From positions 1 through 64,000 of the forward strand of contig JAHQVJ010000021.1 in NCBI GenBank assembly GCA_019634415.1: a stretch of 64,000 bases of DNA, given 5' to 3'. Position numbers and translations under genes: made by a program. The notes beneath the pieces are model-generated. The model searched no databases, had not been told where the DNA came from, and saw nothing but the letters and a program-made list of their open reading frames with translations. Source of the DNA: Myxococcales bacterium (lineage in GTDB: Bacteria > Myxococcota_A > UBA796 > GCA-2862545). Below, in pieces: positions 18,001-26,153 of the stretch (its first letter is position 1; every line of letters begins with the position of its first letter).

Positions 18001-20812
18001 CGCTCGACGCGCTGGCCGTGAGCTCCGGCAGCTCGGCGAGCACCCGTCCCGTTGGGGTGTCGAGGCGCGCCAGCTCCTCGGGGGTGCCGGTGCCGATGAG
18101 CCGCCCTCCCGCCTCCCCGCCCTCGGGCCCCATGTCGAGCAGGCGATCGGCGCACTTGATCACGTCGGTGTGGTGCTCCACCACCACCACGCTGTTGCCT
18201 TGGTCCACCAGCCGCTGCAGCGCCGAGATCAACAGGGCCACGTCGGAGAAGTGCAGGCCCGTGGTGGGCTCGTCGAGCAGGTAGAGCGTCTGGCCGGTGG
18301 CGGGCCGATGCAGCTCCGAGGCGAGCTTGACTCGCTGGGCCTCGCCCCCCGACAGCGTGGTGCTGGGCTGGCCGAGCGGCAGGTAGCCGAGCCCCACGTC
18401 CACCAAGGTGCCCAGGATGCGGGAGATCTTGGGGATGGCGGAGAACACCTCGTGCGCCTCGGCCACCGACAACGACAGCACGTCGTTGATGGTGAGGCCC
18501 TTCCAGGTGATCTCGAGGGTCTCGGCGTTGAAGCGCTTGCCCTCGCAGACCTCGCACTGCACCGCGACGGGCGGGAGGAACTGCATCTCGATGAGGCGAA
18601 CGCCGGCTCCCTGACAGGCCTCGCACCGCCCTCCGGCCACGTTGAAGGAGAACCGCCCCTTCTTGTAGGCCCGGGCGCGCGCCTCGGCGGTCTGGGCGAA
18701 CAGGTCGCGGATGGGGTCGAACACCTTGGTGTAGGTGGCTGGGTTGGAGCGGGGGGTGCGCCCGATGGGGGTCTGCGAGATCCGCACGAGCTTGTCGATC
18801 TTGGACAGGCCCGAGATGCGCTTGCAGCGCACCGCCTTGCCCGCGCGCACAGACGCCTCCACCACCTCGAAGGTCAGGCTGGACTTGCCCGAGCCCGACA
18901 CGCCGGTCACCACCACCAGGCAGCCCAGGGGCAGCTCGGCGTCGACCCCCGTGAGGTTGTTGGCCTCGGCGCCCTTCACCTTGAGCCAGCCCTTGGGCTT
19001 GCGCCGCTTGGGCGGCACCTCGATGCGGGCCTCGCCACGCAGCCAGGCCGCCGTCGGGCTCTTCTTGCTGCGGATCAGCTGCTTCGGAGTGCCCGCCGCC
19101 ACCACGTGCCCGCCGTCGCGGCCCGCGCCGGGCCCCACGTCCACCACGTGGTCGGCGGCGAGGATGGTCTCGGCGTCGTGCTCCACCACCAGCACCGAGT
19201 TCCCTCGGTCGCGCAGGCGCCGCAGCGCCCCCAGCAGCCTGCGGTTGTCGCGGGGGTGCAGCCCGATGCTGGGCTCGTCGAGCACGTAGGTGACCCCTTG
19301 CAGGGCACTCCCCACCTGAGCCGCCAGCCGGATCCGCTGGGACTCCCCCCCCGACAGCGACGACGCCGTGCGGTCCAGCGTGAGATAGCCCAGCCCCACC
19401 TCGTCGAGGAACTCGAGCCGGCCTCGGATCTCGTGGATCAGCTGGTTGCCGATCTCGGCCTCGGAGCCCTCCAGGGTGAGGTCCGCGAAGAAGCTGTGGG
19501 CGTGGTGCACGCTCATGCGCGACAGCGTGGTGATGCCCACCTCGCGGAACCGCACCGCCCGCGCCACGGCGTTCAGGCGCTCTCCACGACACGCCGGACA
19601 CTCCGACCGCTCCCGAAAGCGCTCCAGCCCCCCATGGCTGGTGTACTTCCAGATCATCTCCACCATCGGGACCAAGCCCCGCCAGGGCCGCTGTCGCACC
19701 TCGCTCTGGGTGCCTCGCTCGATGGTGACCTCGTAGGTCAGATCGGGGTCGCCGTGGACCAGCCGCCGCTGCGCGGCCTTGGGCCAGCTCGACAGCTTCT
19801 TGCGCGCAGACTGGCCCAGCAGACCGATCACGAGCTCCAGGGCGCTCCGATCGAAGTGAGCGAAGGCCAGGCGCCCTTCGTCGTTGAAGGCCTGGAAGGC
19901 ATCGATGGCAGGCTTGCTGCGATCGACGATGCGCCCCTCGACGAAGCGCTCCAGCGCACCCAGGCCATTGCACTCCTCGCAGGCGCCCTGAGGAGCGTTG
20001 AACGAGAACAGCCGCGGCTCCAGCTCGGGGATGGAGACCTCGGGATGGTCCGGGCAGGCCCGCTGCGTGCTGTAGGTGCGCTCGGGCTGACCGTCGGCGA
20101 CGATCACGAGGGTGCCCGCCCCCAGCTCCGCCGCCGTCTCCACCGCCTCCGCCAGGCGGCTGCGGTCGCCAGCGTCCACGTCGACCCGGTCCACCACCAC
20201 CTCGATGGTGTGCTTCTCGTAGCGAGCCAGGGTGGGCGGCTCCTCGAGCCGGATCACCTCACCGTCGACGCGGGCGCGCACCCAGCCGTCGCGCAGCAGA
20301 TCCGCCAGCTCCTTGCGGTACTCGCCCTTGCGCTCCCGCACCACGGGACCCAGCACCATCAATCGCTGGCCCACGCACTCCTGCAGCAAGCGGTCCACGA
20401 TCTGGGTGGTGGACAGCCGCGACACCTCGCGCCCGCACTCGGGACAGTGAGGCGTGCCCAGGCGCGCGAGCAGCAACCTGAGGTGGTCGTAGATCTCGGT
20501 GACCGTGCCCACGGTGGAGCGCGGGTTGCGGTTCACCGTCTTCTGGTCGATGGACAGCGTGGGGGACACGCCCTCCACGGCATCCACCTCGGGTCGGTCC
20601 ATCTGACCGAGGAACTGCCGCGCGTAGGCCGACAGCGACTCGACGAAGCGCCGCTGGCCTTCCTTGAAGATGGTGTCGTAGGCAAGGGACGACTTGCCCG
20701 ATCCGGACACACCCGTGAACACCACCAGCCGATGGCGGGGCACGTCCAGGTCGACACCCACGAGGTTGTGGGTCCGCGCATTGCGGATCCGAATGTGGGT
20801 CGGTTCGGCCAT
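15080..20812 (-). CDS. uvrA: Tandem-fused UvrA-like excision repair ATPase (double length)
   Basis: 1910 residues, twice the usual UvrA (about 940). Two complete UvrA units lie head to tail (about 1-945 and 955-1910), so the chain has four ABC ATPase modules. Walker A lysines are at 40, 643, 997 and 1595 (GVSGSGKSS/TS/ST). Signatures read LSGGESQRIRLA, LSGGEAQRVKLA, LSGGESQRIRLA and LSGGEAQRVKLA; Walker B motifs are DEPSIGLH, DEPTTGLH, DEPTVGLH and DEPTTGLH. Zinc-module cysteines (CEAC and CEVC; CSLC and CDGC) occur in both halves. UvrA normally dimerises to find DNA lesions and load UvrB; this chain could act as an intramolecular dimer. No uvrB or uvrC is nearby. Only a weak ribosome site precedes ATG 20812. 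Confidence 0.92.
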   Translation of the reverse strand: MAEPTHIRIRNARTHNLVGVDLDVPRHRLVVFTGVSGSGKSSLAYDTIFKEGQRRFVESLSAYARQFLGQMDRPEVDAVEGVSPTLSIDQKTVNRNPRSTVGTVTEIYDHLRLLLARLGTPHCPECGREVSRLSTTQIVDRLLQECVGQRLMVLGPVVRERKGEYRKELADLLRDGWVRARVDGEVIRLEEPPTLARYEKHTIEVVVDRVDVDAGDRSRLAEAVETAAELGAGTLVIVADGQPERTYSTQRACPDHPEVSIPELEPRLFSFNAPQGACEECNGLGALERFVEGRIVDRSKPAIDAFQAFNDEGRLAFAHFDRSALELVIGLLGQSARKKLSSWPKAAQRRLVHGDPDLTYEVTIERGTQSEVRQRPWRGLVPMVEMIWKYTSHGGLERFRERSECPACRGERLNAVARAVRFREVGITTLSRMSVHHAHSFFADLTLEGSEAEIGNQLIHEIRGRLEFLDEVGLGYLTLDRTASSLSGGESQRIRLAAQVGSALQGVTYVLDEPSIGLHPRDNRRLLGALRRLRDRGNSVLVVEHDAETILAADHVVDVGPGAGRDGGHVVAAGTPKQLIRSKKSPTAAWLRGEARIEVPPKRRKPKGWLKVKGAEANNLTGVDAELPLGCLVVVTGVSGSGKSSLTFEVVEASVRAGKAVRCKRISGLSKIDKLVRISQTPIGRTPRSNPATYTKVFDPIRDLFAQTAEARARAYKKGRFSFNVAGGRCEACQGAGVRLIEMQFLPPVAVQCEVCEGKRFNAETLEITWKGLTINDVLSLSVAEAHEVFSAIPKISRILGTLVDVGLGYLPLGQPSTTLSGGEAQRVKLASELHRPATGQTLYLLDEPTTGLHFSDVALLISALQRLVDQGNSVVVVEHHTDVIKCADRLLDMGPEGGEAGGRLIGTGTPEELARLDTPTGRVLAELPELTASASSAPLAAEHAPAYQIEASKSRPRVRASMLTVRGARMHNLRGVDVDLPHNKMTVITGVSGSGKTSLAFDTIFAEGQRQYVESLSTYARRFLGRLERAPVDRIEGLQPAIAIDQRTRGHNPRSTVATVTELHDVLRVLYARIGQAHCPECDQPVRGWPPAQAAVELRGRGLGAGYLLAQLRPAEDPPSRRKGLLQDGWTRLLTEQGEVDLTDDAALPVLGQGAQLVVDRVAPGRASLARVVEAVEAAYRLGGGAVTYVPRKGGDSVLLSARAECAEHGVVQEGELTPRHFSFNGQLGACLRCDGVGRTIAVVQERLITSPSCGIWDAMDARVSSVLARSARNRAMVEAVLAMFDLSVDTPVEDWPAAARSAVLDGVEAPITVRWTKSWGKATRNVEEQRSWPGILALLEGWSARLDWLTAEQVCPGCAGGRLRRELLAVKIGGLGIADLCAASVAEARDLMADWTLSGADAVVAERPLQEVRRRLGFLVDVGLGYITLDRAAETLSGGESQRIRLASQLGADLCGVTYVLDEPTVGLHASDTERLLQTLESLRDQGNTVLLVEHDPETIQRADHVVDLGPEAGVHGGRVIAQGTPAAIAADPASVTGAWLSGQATLPERSSVREARSHLTVRGACAHNLRGTDVRFPTGVWVAVSGVSGSGKSTLVMDTLAPALRAHLGQQTFAANHAGLEMGEEVDRVVLVDQSPIGRTPRSTPVTYTKIWDGLRKLYAGTRGAMERGWKPGRFSFNAAAGRCSLCEGRGAILVEMHFLPDVWVTCDGCGGKRYSRETLEVRWRGRSIADVLAMRADEAHLFFENHRSIARKLKALVDVGLGYLTLGQPATTLSGGEAQRVKLAAELTSRKGHAVYVLDEPTTGLHLADVARLVDVLHRLVDEGHTVITIEHHIGMLLQADHLIDLGPAGGDDGGHIVATGAPRDVAKADTATGRALARELEEARGRRRRSKRRRSTAGAGRPAAR

Positions 20813-20857
20813 GAGGGGCCTGGTTAACGTCTCAGCGAGCCACTTGGGGACATTTGT

Positions 20858-22369
20858 TCAGTGTCCGCCATCGAGACAGCGCTCCAGGGTCGCGAGCAGG
20901 AGCTTTCGGTCCACGGGTCGGGTGAGGAAGGCGGTCACGCCTAGCTGCAGGGAGCGCTCCACGTCCTCGTCTCGCAGCGACATCACGACCACGGGCACCC
21001 CCCGGCCCAGCAGGTCCTCCGCTGCGGTCCACCCTGCGTCCGCCACGTCCACCACCGCCACCGACGGCACGCTCTGCTCCAAGGCGATTCGCAGCTCGGG
21101 GAGCTCCTCGCAGACCGTGACCTCGAGGCCGGCCTTCTGCAGGTAGCGCCCCAAGGTGGGCCCTCCCGTGGAGGCGTCGAGCAGCACCAGCTCGAGTCCC
21201 GAGAGTCGCTCGTTCAGGGCCACCTGGGATCGCACCGGAGGCGCCTCGGCGGGCGTCGACACGGAGGGGGGAAGCACCAGGGTGTAGGTGGTTCCGGTCT
21301 CCGGATCCGCGCTCACCTCGAGCCGCCCGCCCATCAGCTCCGCGAGGCGCCGCGCGATGGACATGCCCAGGCCGGCGCTGGACTGGGCGTGGAAGGGATC
21401 GAAGGCCCGTTCCAGCTCCTGGTCCGAGAGCACCGTGCCGGGATCCCGCACCTCGATGGACACCCAGGCGCCCTGGGAGGCGGCGGTCCGCGCCACCTTG
21501 AGCGGGACCGGGCGATCCGAGGGGTGGCGACTCACCTCGTCCACCACGTTGGTCACGATCTGCCGCACGCGCATGTGATCACCCCGCGTGAAGCGGGCGT
21601 CGTCGGCGATCGTGACGGCGATGCCCGGCCCTCGTCGGGAGCCCATGGAGGCCTGCACCTCCTCCACCACCTGTGCCACGTCCACGTCTTCGAGCACGAT
21701 GGACAGGGTGCCCATGTCGATCTTGGCGAGATCGAGCAGGTTGTTGACCACCGCAGCCAAGCGATGGGCCGCCTCCGACACCTCCGCCACCGACGCGTCG
21801 ATGTCGAGGCCCTCCTCCGACGAGCGCTCCGCCAGCGTCTCCGTGTGTCCGAGGATGGTGTTCAGCGGCGCGCGCAGCTCGTCGCTGAGGGCAGCGAGCA
21901 GTGCGCTCTTCGCTCGGCTGTCCTTGGTGGCCCGCGCCACGTTCGCCTTGAGTACACGGGCGAGCTCCTGCAGCGCTCGAACGCGCTGGTCCGTCTCCAC
22001 CGGGGATGGCTCGGCCACCTCGCTGCGCGACGGGGCAGGATCAGGGCTGGGCGGCGCTGCGGGCGCTGGCGGCTCGACCTTCACCTGTGGCACCCGTGGA
22101 GGGGCAGACGGCACCGGCTCCGGCTCGACGGTGGAGCGAGCCACCCGTCCCAGCGGGACTCCTCCTGCGGCGATGGCCGCCGCCGCCCCCGCGATCAGGA
22201 ACGGCAAGGACTCCAGCACCCACACGGCCACCGAGTCCATCTGCAGCCGAGCCAACCCGCCGCCAAGCGCCTCTCCCCGGGCCTTGAGCTCCAGGGCGAG
22301 GGTCATGACGACCACCACCATCCCTCCCGCGAACCCCACGAGAGCGGACAACCTCGGACCGGCCTTCAT
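20858..22369 (-). CDS. Degenerate hybrid histidine kinase (pseudokinase with receiver domain)
   Basis: 503 residues. Two membrane helices at the N-terminus (GFAGGMVVVVMTLALEL and FLIAGAAAAIAAGG), a Pro-rich linker, a dimerisation helix, an ATPase-like domain and a receiver domain. The H-box reads LSDELRAPLN, so Asp163 replaces the phospho-accepting His. The N-box (NVVDEV) lacks the second Asn. The G1 (RDPGTVLSD) and G2 (AGLGMSIARR) boxes survive. The receiver keeps a candidate phospho-Asp (VAVVDV) but has Arg instead of the conserved Lys (FLTRPV). Canonical phosphorelay is therefore unlikely; it may act by binding or allosterically. It ends 45 bp from uvrA on the same strand. Confidence 0.8.
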   Translation of the reverse strand: MKAGPRLSALVGFAGGMVVVVMTLALELKARGEALGGGLARLQMDSVAVWVLESLPFLIAGAAAAIAAGGVPLGRVARSTVEPEPVPSAPPRVPQVKVEPPAPAAPPSPDPAPSRSEVAEPSPVETDQRVRALQELARVLKANVARATKDSRAKSALLAALSDELRAPLNTILGHTETLAERSSEEGLDIDASVAEVSEAAHRLAAVVNNLLDLAKIDMGTLSIVLEDVDVAQVVEEVQASMGSRRGPGIAVTIADDARFTRGDHMRVRQIVTNVVDEVSRHPSDRPVPLKVARTAASQGAWVSIEVRDPGTVLSDQELERAFDPFHAQSSAGLGMSIARRLAELMGGRLEVSADPETGTTYTLVLPPSVSTPAEAPPVRSQVALNERLSGLELVLLDASTGGPTLGRYLQKAGLEVTVCEELPELRIALEQSVPSVAVVDVADAGWTAAEDLLGRGVPVVVMSLRDEDVERSLQLGVTAFLTRPVDRKLLLATLERCLDGGH

Positions 22370-22440
22370 CCCTGCCTTCCCCCGTCGTCGGCGCCGACAT
22401 TACCGCATTACCGCAATCCAGCGGGCTGGGCCCGGATAGG

Positions 22441-23496
22441 ATGATCCGCCGCGAGCTGGGCTCGCAGCTGATCACCTCATCCGTGAGTGCCGACGAACCC
22501 ATGGAAGCCGACCCGCTCCTCCAGCCTGGAACCACCTTCTCTGGGTATCAGGTCGACAGCCTCCTGGGCCGCGGCGCCACGGCCGCCGTGTACCTGGTCC
22601 AGCACACCCAGAAGGGGTCGTGGCACGCCCTCAAGCTGCTGAAGAACGTCGACAGCCGCCGGAAGCTCAGGGTGGAGCAGGAGGCGATCTTCCGCGACGA
22701 GCTGCGCCACCCGAACATCGTGCCGGCCACCGAGGCCATCGAGGTGGGCGACGCACCGGGCCTGGTCATGGACTTCGTCGAGGGCCCCACCATGGCGCAG
22801 TGGCTGCGGGAGACGGATCCCAGCCTGCCCGACCAGCTGGCCTTGTTCCGCGGCATCGTGGAGGGGGTGCGCCACGCCCACGCCAACCAGGTGATCCATC
22901 GGGACCTGAAGCCCTCCAACATCCTGCTCCAGCCCGGCCCCGACGACACCTGGGTGCCGCGCATCAGCGACTTCGGCCTGGCCAAGGCGTTGGAGCCGGA
23001 GATGGGGCGCTTCGGCGGACTCACCACGGTCAACACGGGCTTGGGGACCGCCGGCTACGCAGCCCCCGAGCAGGTGCGCGACGCGTCCGCCGTCACGGTG
23101 CGCGCCGATCTGTACTCGCTCGGATGCATCCTGTACGAGGCGGTGTGCGGCGTGGGGCCCTTCGCGGGGCTGTCCACCTTCGACACCCTCACGGCGCAGC
23201 GTGCCAAGCGCTACGCCGCACCCGACGTGGTGGCACCAGGCCTCCCCCCCGATCTGTACGAGCTGATCGACACGCTGATGTCGCCCGATCCGGAGGACCG
23301 ACCCGCTGACTGCGAGGAGGTCCTGCGTCGCATCGACGCGATCTATTACCGACTGGTGGGCACCAGCTCGACCCACGCCCAGGCCCGCGTGCTGGGGCCG
23401 ACGGGAGACGGACTGGGCCTGGTACCCGCCCTGCTGTTGTGCCTGGTGCCGCTGGGTGCCATGCTCCTCGGCGCGGCGGTGGTCTTCGGCTTGTAA
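22441..23496 (+). CDS. Ser/Thr protein kinase with C-terminal membrane anchor
   Basis: 351 residues as drawn. The kinase domain covers about 36-300: LGRGATAAVYLVQ, ALKLLK, HRDLKPSN with Asp155, ISDFGLAKALE, GTAGYAAPEQ and SLGCILYEAVCG. All catalytic residues are present. A single hydrophobic helix at the very C-terminus (LVPALLLCLVPLGAMLLGAA) should tail-anchor it with the kinase in the cytoplasm and almost nothing outside. The start is uncertain: ATG 22441 lacks a good ribosome site and ATG 22501 is an alternative that leaves the domain intact. Divergent from the degenerate histidine kinase by about 70 bp. Confidence 0.85.
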   Translation: MIRRELGSQLITSSVSADEPMEADPLLQPGTTFSGYQVDSLLGRGATAAVYLVQHTQKGSWHALKLLKNVDSRRKLRVEQEAIFRDELRHPNIVPATEAIEVGDAPGLVMDFVEGPTMAQWLRETDPSLPDQLALFRGIVEGVRHAHANQVIHRDLKPSNILLQPGPDDTWVPRISDFGLAKALEPEMGRFGGLTTVNTGLGTAGYAAPEQVRDASAVTVRADLYSLGCILYEAVCGVGPFAGLSTFDTLTAQRAKRYAAPDVVAPGLPPDLYELIDTLMSPDPEDRPADCEEVLRRIDAIYYRLVGTSSTHAQARVLGPTGDGLGLVPALLLCLVPLGAMLLGAAVVFGL

Positions 23497-23611
23497 CCAG
23501 CCGATCCGAGTAGGCCAAGGCGAGTCCGTGCGAAACCTCCGAGCGAGCCTGGAGCACCTCGAGGACGTCGAGGCTAGTGCCGTTCCTCGATCCCGCTCCT
23601 CGGAGGCCTCC

Positions 23612-26113
23612 ATGCTCCTGCTCACCACCTCCCTCGCCTTCGCCCAAGATCTGCACGCCTTGCGCGTGGTGGACGACCAAGGCGAGCCCGTTCGCTGCGT
23701 CACCCTCGAGACCGTGCACCACGTGCCGCTGCAGACCGACGACGACGGCTGGATCGCGGTGTACGAGCCAGGCCTCATGGGCGGCCAGGTGTGGCTGCGG
23801 GTGCTCGATGACGCGGCCCGTGCTCCCGCCGACGGCTTCGGTATCGAGGGCGTTCAGGTCCAGCTCACCGAGGGCGGCACCACCGAGATCACGCTCGAAC
23901 GCCTCGCGCCGACGCCCGCCTGCGGCCGCGGCGACATCGAGCAGCGACGGATCGTCCACGGCGTGCCCACCGCCGCCGAACACCACGCACTGCAGGTGGT
24001 AGATGCCGACACCGGCCGCCCCGTGCCCGCCGTGCGGCTGACCGTGGCCGGGGTCGAGCACTGGACCGACAACGGCGGCCGCGTGGCGTTCTTCGATCTG
24101 GGCCACATGGGTACCACCGAGACCGTGCAGCTGTGGTCCCATGGCTACGCACCCACCCAAGCCGACGTGGACCTGGTCGCGGGAAGCACGAGCCTGCTTG
24201 AGATCACCCGGACTCAGGTGGCGGAGCGGTTGGTGCGCCTCACGGGGGGCGGCACTTGGCGAGACACTGCGTTGCTCGGCCTCGACGTTCCAGTCACGGA
24301 GCCGTTCCTCGACAGCCAGGTGCTCGGCCAGGACACCGCCCACGTGGTGCCGTGGCGCGACGGTCTGTTCTGGCTGTGGGGCGACACCAACCGGCCCTCC
24401 TACATCCTGGGGAACTTCCACGCGACGGGCGCTACCTCCGCCCTCGACGACCGCCCGGATGACGGCGTGGATCTCGACTACATCGAGGCAGACGATGGCT
24501 TCGTAGCCCCTATCGCCCCGATGTTCGCAGAGGGTCCAGTCTGGCTCGCGGGGCTGGCAGCGCTGTCGGACGACGAGCTGTGGGCCACCTATGTGAACGT
24601 GGGACCCACCTTCGAGGCGCTGAATGCCGGAGTCCTGCGGTGGGACGACAGCGAAGAGCGCTTCGTGGAGGCAGTACGGTTCGACGAGAACCAGCAAGCG
24701 CTTCCCGAAGGGCCAGCGCTGAACACATCGGGCCCCGACGGCGACCACGTGGTGTACCGCAGCCTGCACCGCGTCGCCGCCGATCCGGAGGCCCTGGGCG
24801 ATGCCCAGGCCTACGAGAGCTACACGCCCCTGCAGCCCGACGGCACCATCGAGCGAGACGATGCAGGCGTCGCTGTGTGGCGCTGGCGCACCGACGCCCC
24901 CGCGCCGCGCCGCGGCGACGTCGACGCGGGCACCTTCCCGCGGGCCTTCAGCCCGTGGCATCAAGCCCTGGACCCCGTCACGGGCCACACCCCCGTGCTG
25001 CACGAGGGGGCCATCGCCTACTCCCCCCACCACGACCGCTGGCTGCACGTCTACACCGAGAGCTTTGGCCTGACCTCCCTCATCGGGGAGATCTGGATCG
25101 CCGAGGGCGACACGCCGGTGGGCCCATGGACCTGGACCACCCAGCTGATGACCCACGACGACTATTCGTTCTACAACCCGATCTGGCATCCCTGGTTCGC
25201 ATCGGAGCAAGGCACACGGCTTCTGTTCGAGGGCACCTACACGGCATGGCTCGGCGGGCAGCCGGCCACTCCACGCCACGACTACAACCAACAACTGATG
25301 GCGGTGGACCTCACCCATCCAGAGCTGGTGCTTCCCGTGGCCTTCTACGAGGGCAACAACGGACCGGTGACGGCCAAGGACGCACGCAGCGATGGCCTGG
25401 GGGACCGTCCGCAGCGCTTCGGCGCCTACGACCGCGAGCGTCTGGGAACAGTAGCGCTGCGCTGGACGGCCCCGGACTGCGACCCCGTTCGCACGCTATC
25501 CACCACGGGCGAGGGCGAGGTGGCCATGTGGGTGGAGCCCCCGGGCACCAAGGGACCGGGCCGTGTCGATCTGGCGTCTTGGCGCATGTCCCAGGGCCGC
25601 ACCGGGTACGGCCCCACGCCACCGGAAGAAGGCGCCGAGCAGCTCGGGGTCCTGGGCACCGTGCACGCGCCGCTCTGGACGCCCGACGTGCCCCTCGGCC
25701 AGTTCGTGCCCGTCGACGCAGCGGATGCTGGGCCCGACCAATGCGGCGTGACCTCGCCGGTGCCGCTGGACGCCTCCAGCTCCCGCCTCGCAGGCGGCAT
25801 CGATGCCTACACCTGGCGCTGGGAAGGCGGAACCGCTGCCGGCCCAGCCCCCGAGATCGAGCTCTCGAACGGGCTGCACACCATCGTCCTCGAGATCGTC
25901 GGCACCGACACCCATGGTGCCGAGGTCATGGCCACCGACGTCATGGTGGTGAACGTGGTGAGCGCCACCACCACCCACGGAACCGACGGAGGAACCGACA
26001 CCGGCACGCCGGATCCGAGCACCGGATGCAGCTGCGGGAACGGCGCTCCCCTACCGTTGGCGCTTGGTCCATTGCTGGCCGCGCTCCTCACTCGTCGCCG
26101 CAGCCGCCGGTGA
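23612..26113 (+). CDS. Large secreted MYXO-CTERM-type protein, possible beta-propeller
   Basis: 833 residues from ATG 23612, with GGAGG at 23602-23606; the frame stays open upstream. A signal peptide (MLLLTTSLAFAQ) leads to two short beta repeats resembling carboxypeptidase-regulatory or Ig-like modules (VVDDQGEPVRCVTLETV, QVVDADTGRPVPAVRLTV). Residues of about 220-620 contain evenly spaced Trp/Asp/Gly blocks (WRDGLFWLWGDTN, FEGTYTAWLGGQP) like a glycan-active five-bladed propeller (GH43 or similar), but no catalytic set could be assigned. A PKD-like segment (GIDAYTWRWEGG) follows. The tail GCSCGNGAPLPLAL, a helix and RRRSRR matches the MYXO-CTERM pattern, so surface anchoring is likely. Confidence 0.75.
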   Translation: MLLLTTSLAFAQDLHALRVVDDQGEPVRCVTLETVHHVPLQTDDDGWIAVYEPGLMGGQVWLRVLDDAARAPADGFGIEGVQVQLTEGGTTEITLERLAPTPACGRGDIEQRRIVHGVPTAAEHHALQVVDADTGRPVPAVRLTVAGVEHWTDNGGRVAFFDLGHMGTTETVQLWSHGYAPTQADVDLVAGSTSLLEITRTQVAERLVRLTGGGTWRDTALLGLDVPVTEPFLDSQVLGQDTAHVVPWRDGLFWLWGDTNRPSYILGNFHATGATSALDDRPDDGVDLDYIEADDGFVAPIAPMFAEGPVWLAGLAALSDDELWATYVNVGPTFEALNAGVLRWDDSEERFVEAVRFDENQQALPEGPALNTSGPDGDHVVYRSLHRVAADPEALGDAQAYESYTPLQPDGTIERDDAGVAVWRWRTDAPAPRRGDVDAGTFPRAFSPWHQALDPVTGHTPVLHEGAIAYSPHHDRWLHVYTESFGLTSLIGEIWIAEGDTPVGPWTWTTQLMTHDDYSFYNPIWHPWFASEQGTRLLFEGTYTAWLGGQPATPRHDYNQQLMAVDLTHPELVLPVAFYEGNNGPVTAKDARSDGLGDRPQRFGAYDRERLGTVALRWTAPDCDPVRTLSTTGEGEVAMWVEPPGTKGPGRVDLASWRMSQGRTGYGPTPPEEGAEQLGVLGTVHAPLWTPDVPLGQFVPVDAADAGPDQCGVTSPVPLDASSSRLAGGIDAYTWRWEGGTAAGPAPEIELSNGLHTIVLEIVGTDTHGAEVMATDVMVVNVVSATTTHGTDGGTDTGTPDPSTGCSCGNGAPLPLALGPLLAALLTRRRSRR

Positions 26114-26153
26114 ACGCCCTGCGTCTCCACGACAACAACTCCACCTCCCCGAT

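Noticed and set aside
15710..20827. A 1705-codon open frame antisense to uvrA, and many similar long antisense frames across the window.
   Set aside because: G+C-rich coding sequence leaves few stops in the mirror frames. The translations are low-complexity (Arg, Gly, His, Pro) and show no domain, while the opposite strand has clear families.
20846..20866. Hairpin GGACA-TTTGTTCAG-TGTCC as a terminator for the histidine kinase-like gene.
   Set aside because: Only a 5-bp stem, overlapping the stop region and without a T-run.
22441..23496. Possible second pseudokinase.
   Set aside because: HRDLKPSN, DFG and the invariant Lys are all present.
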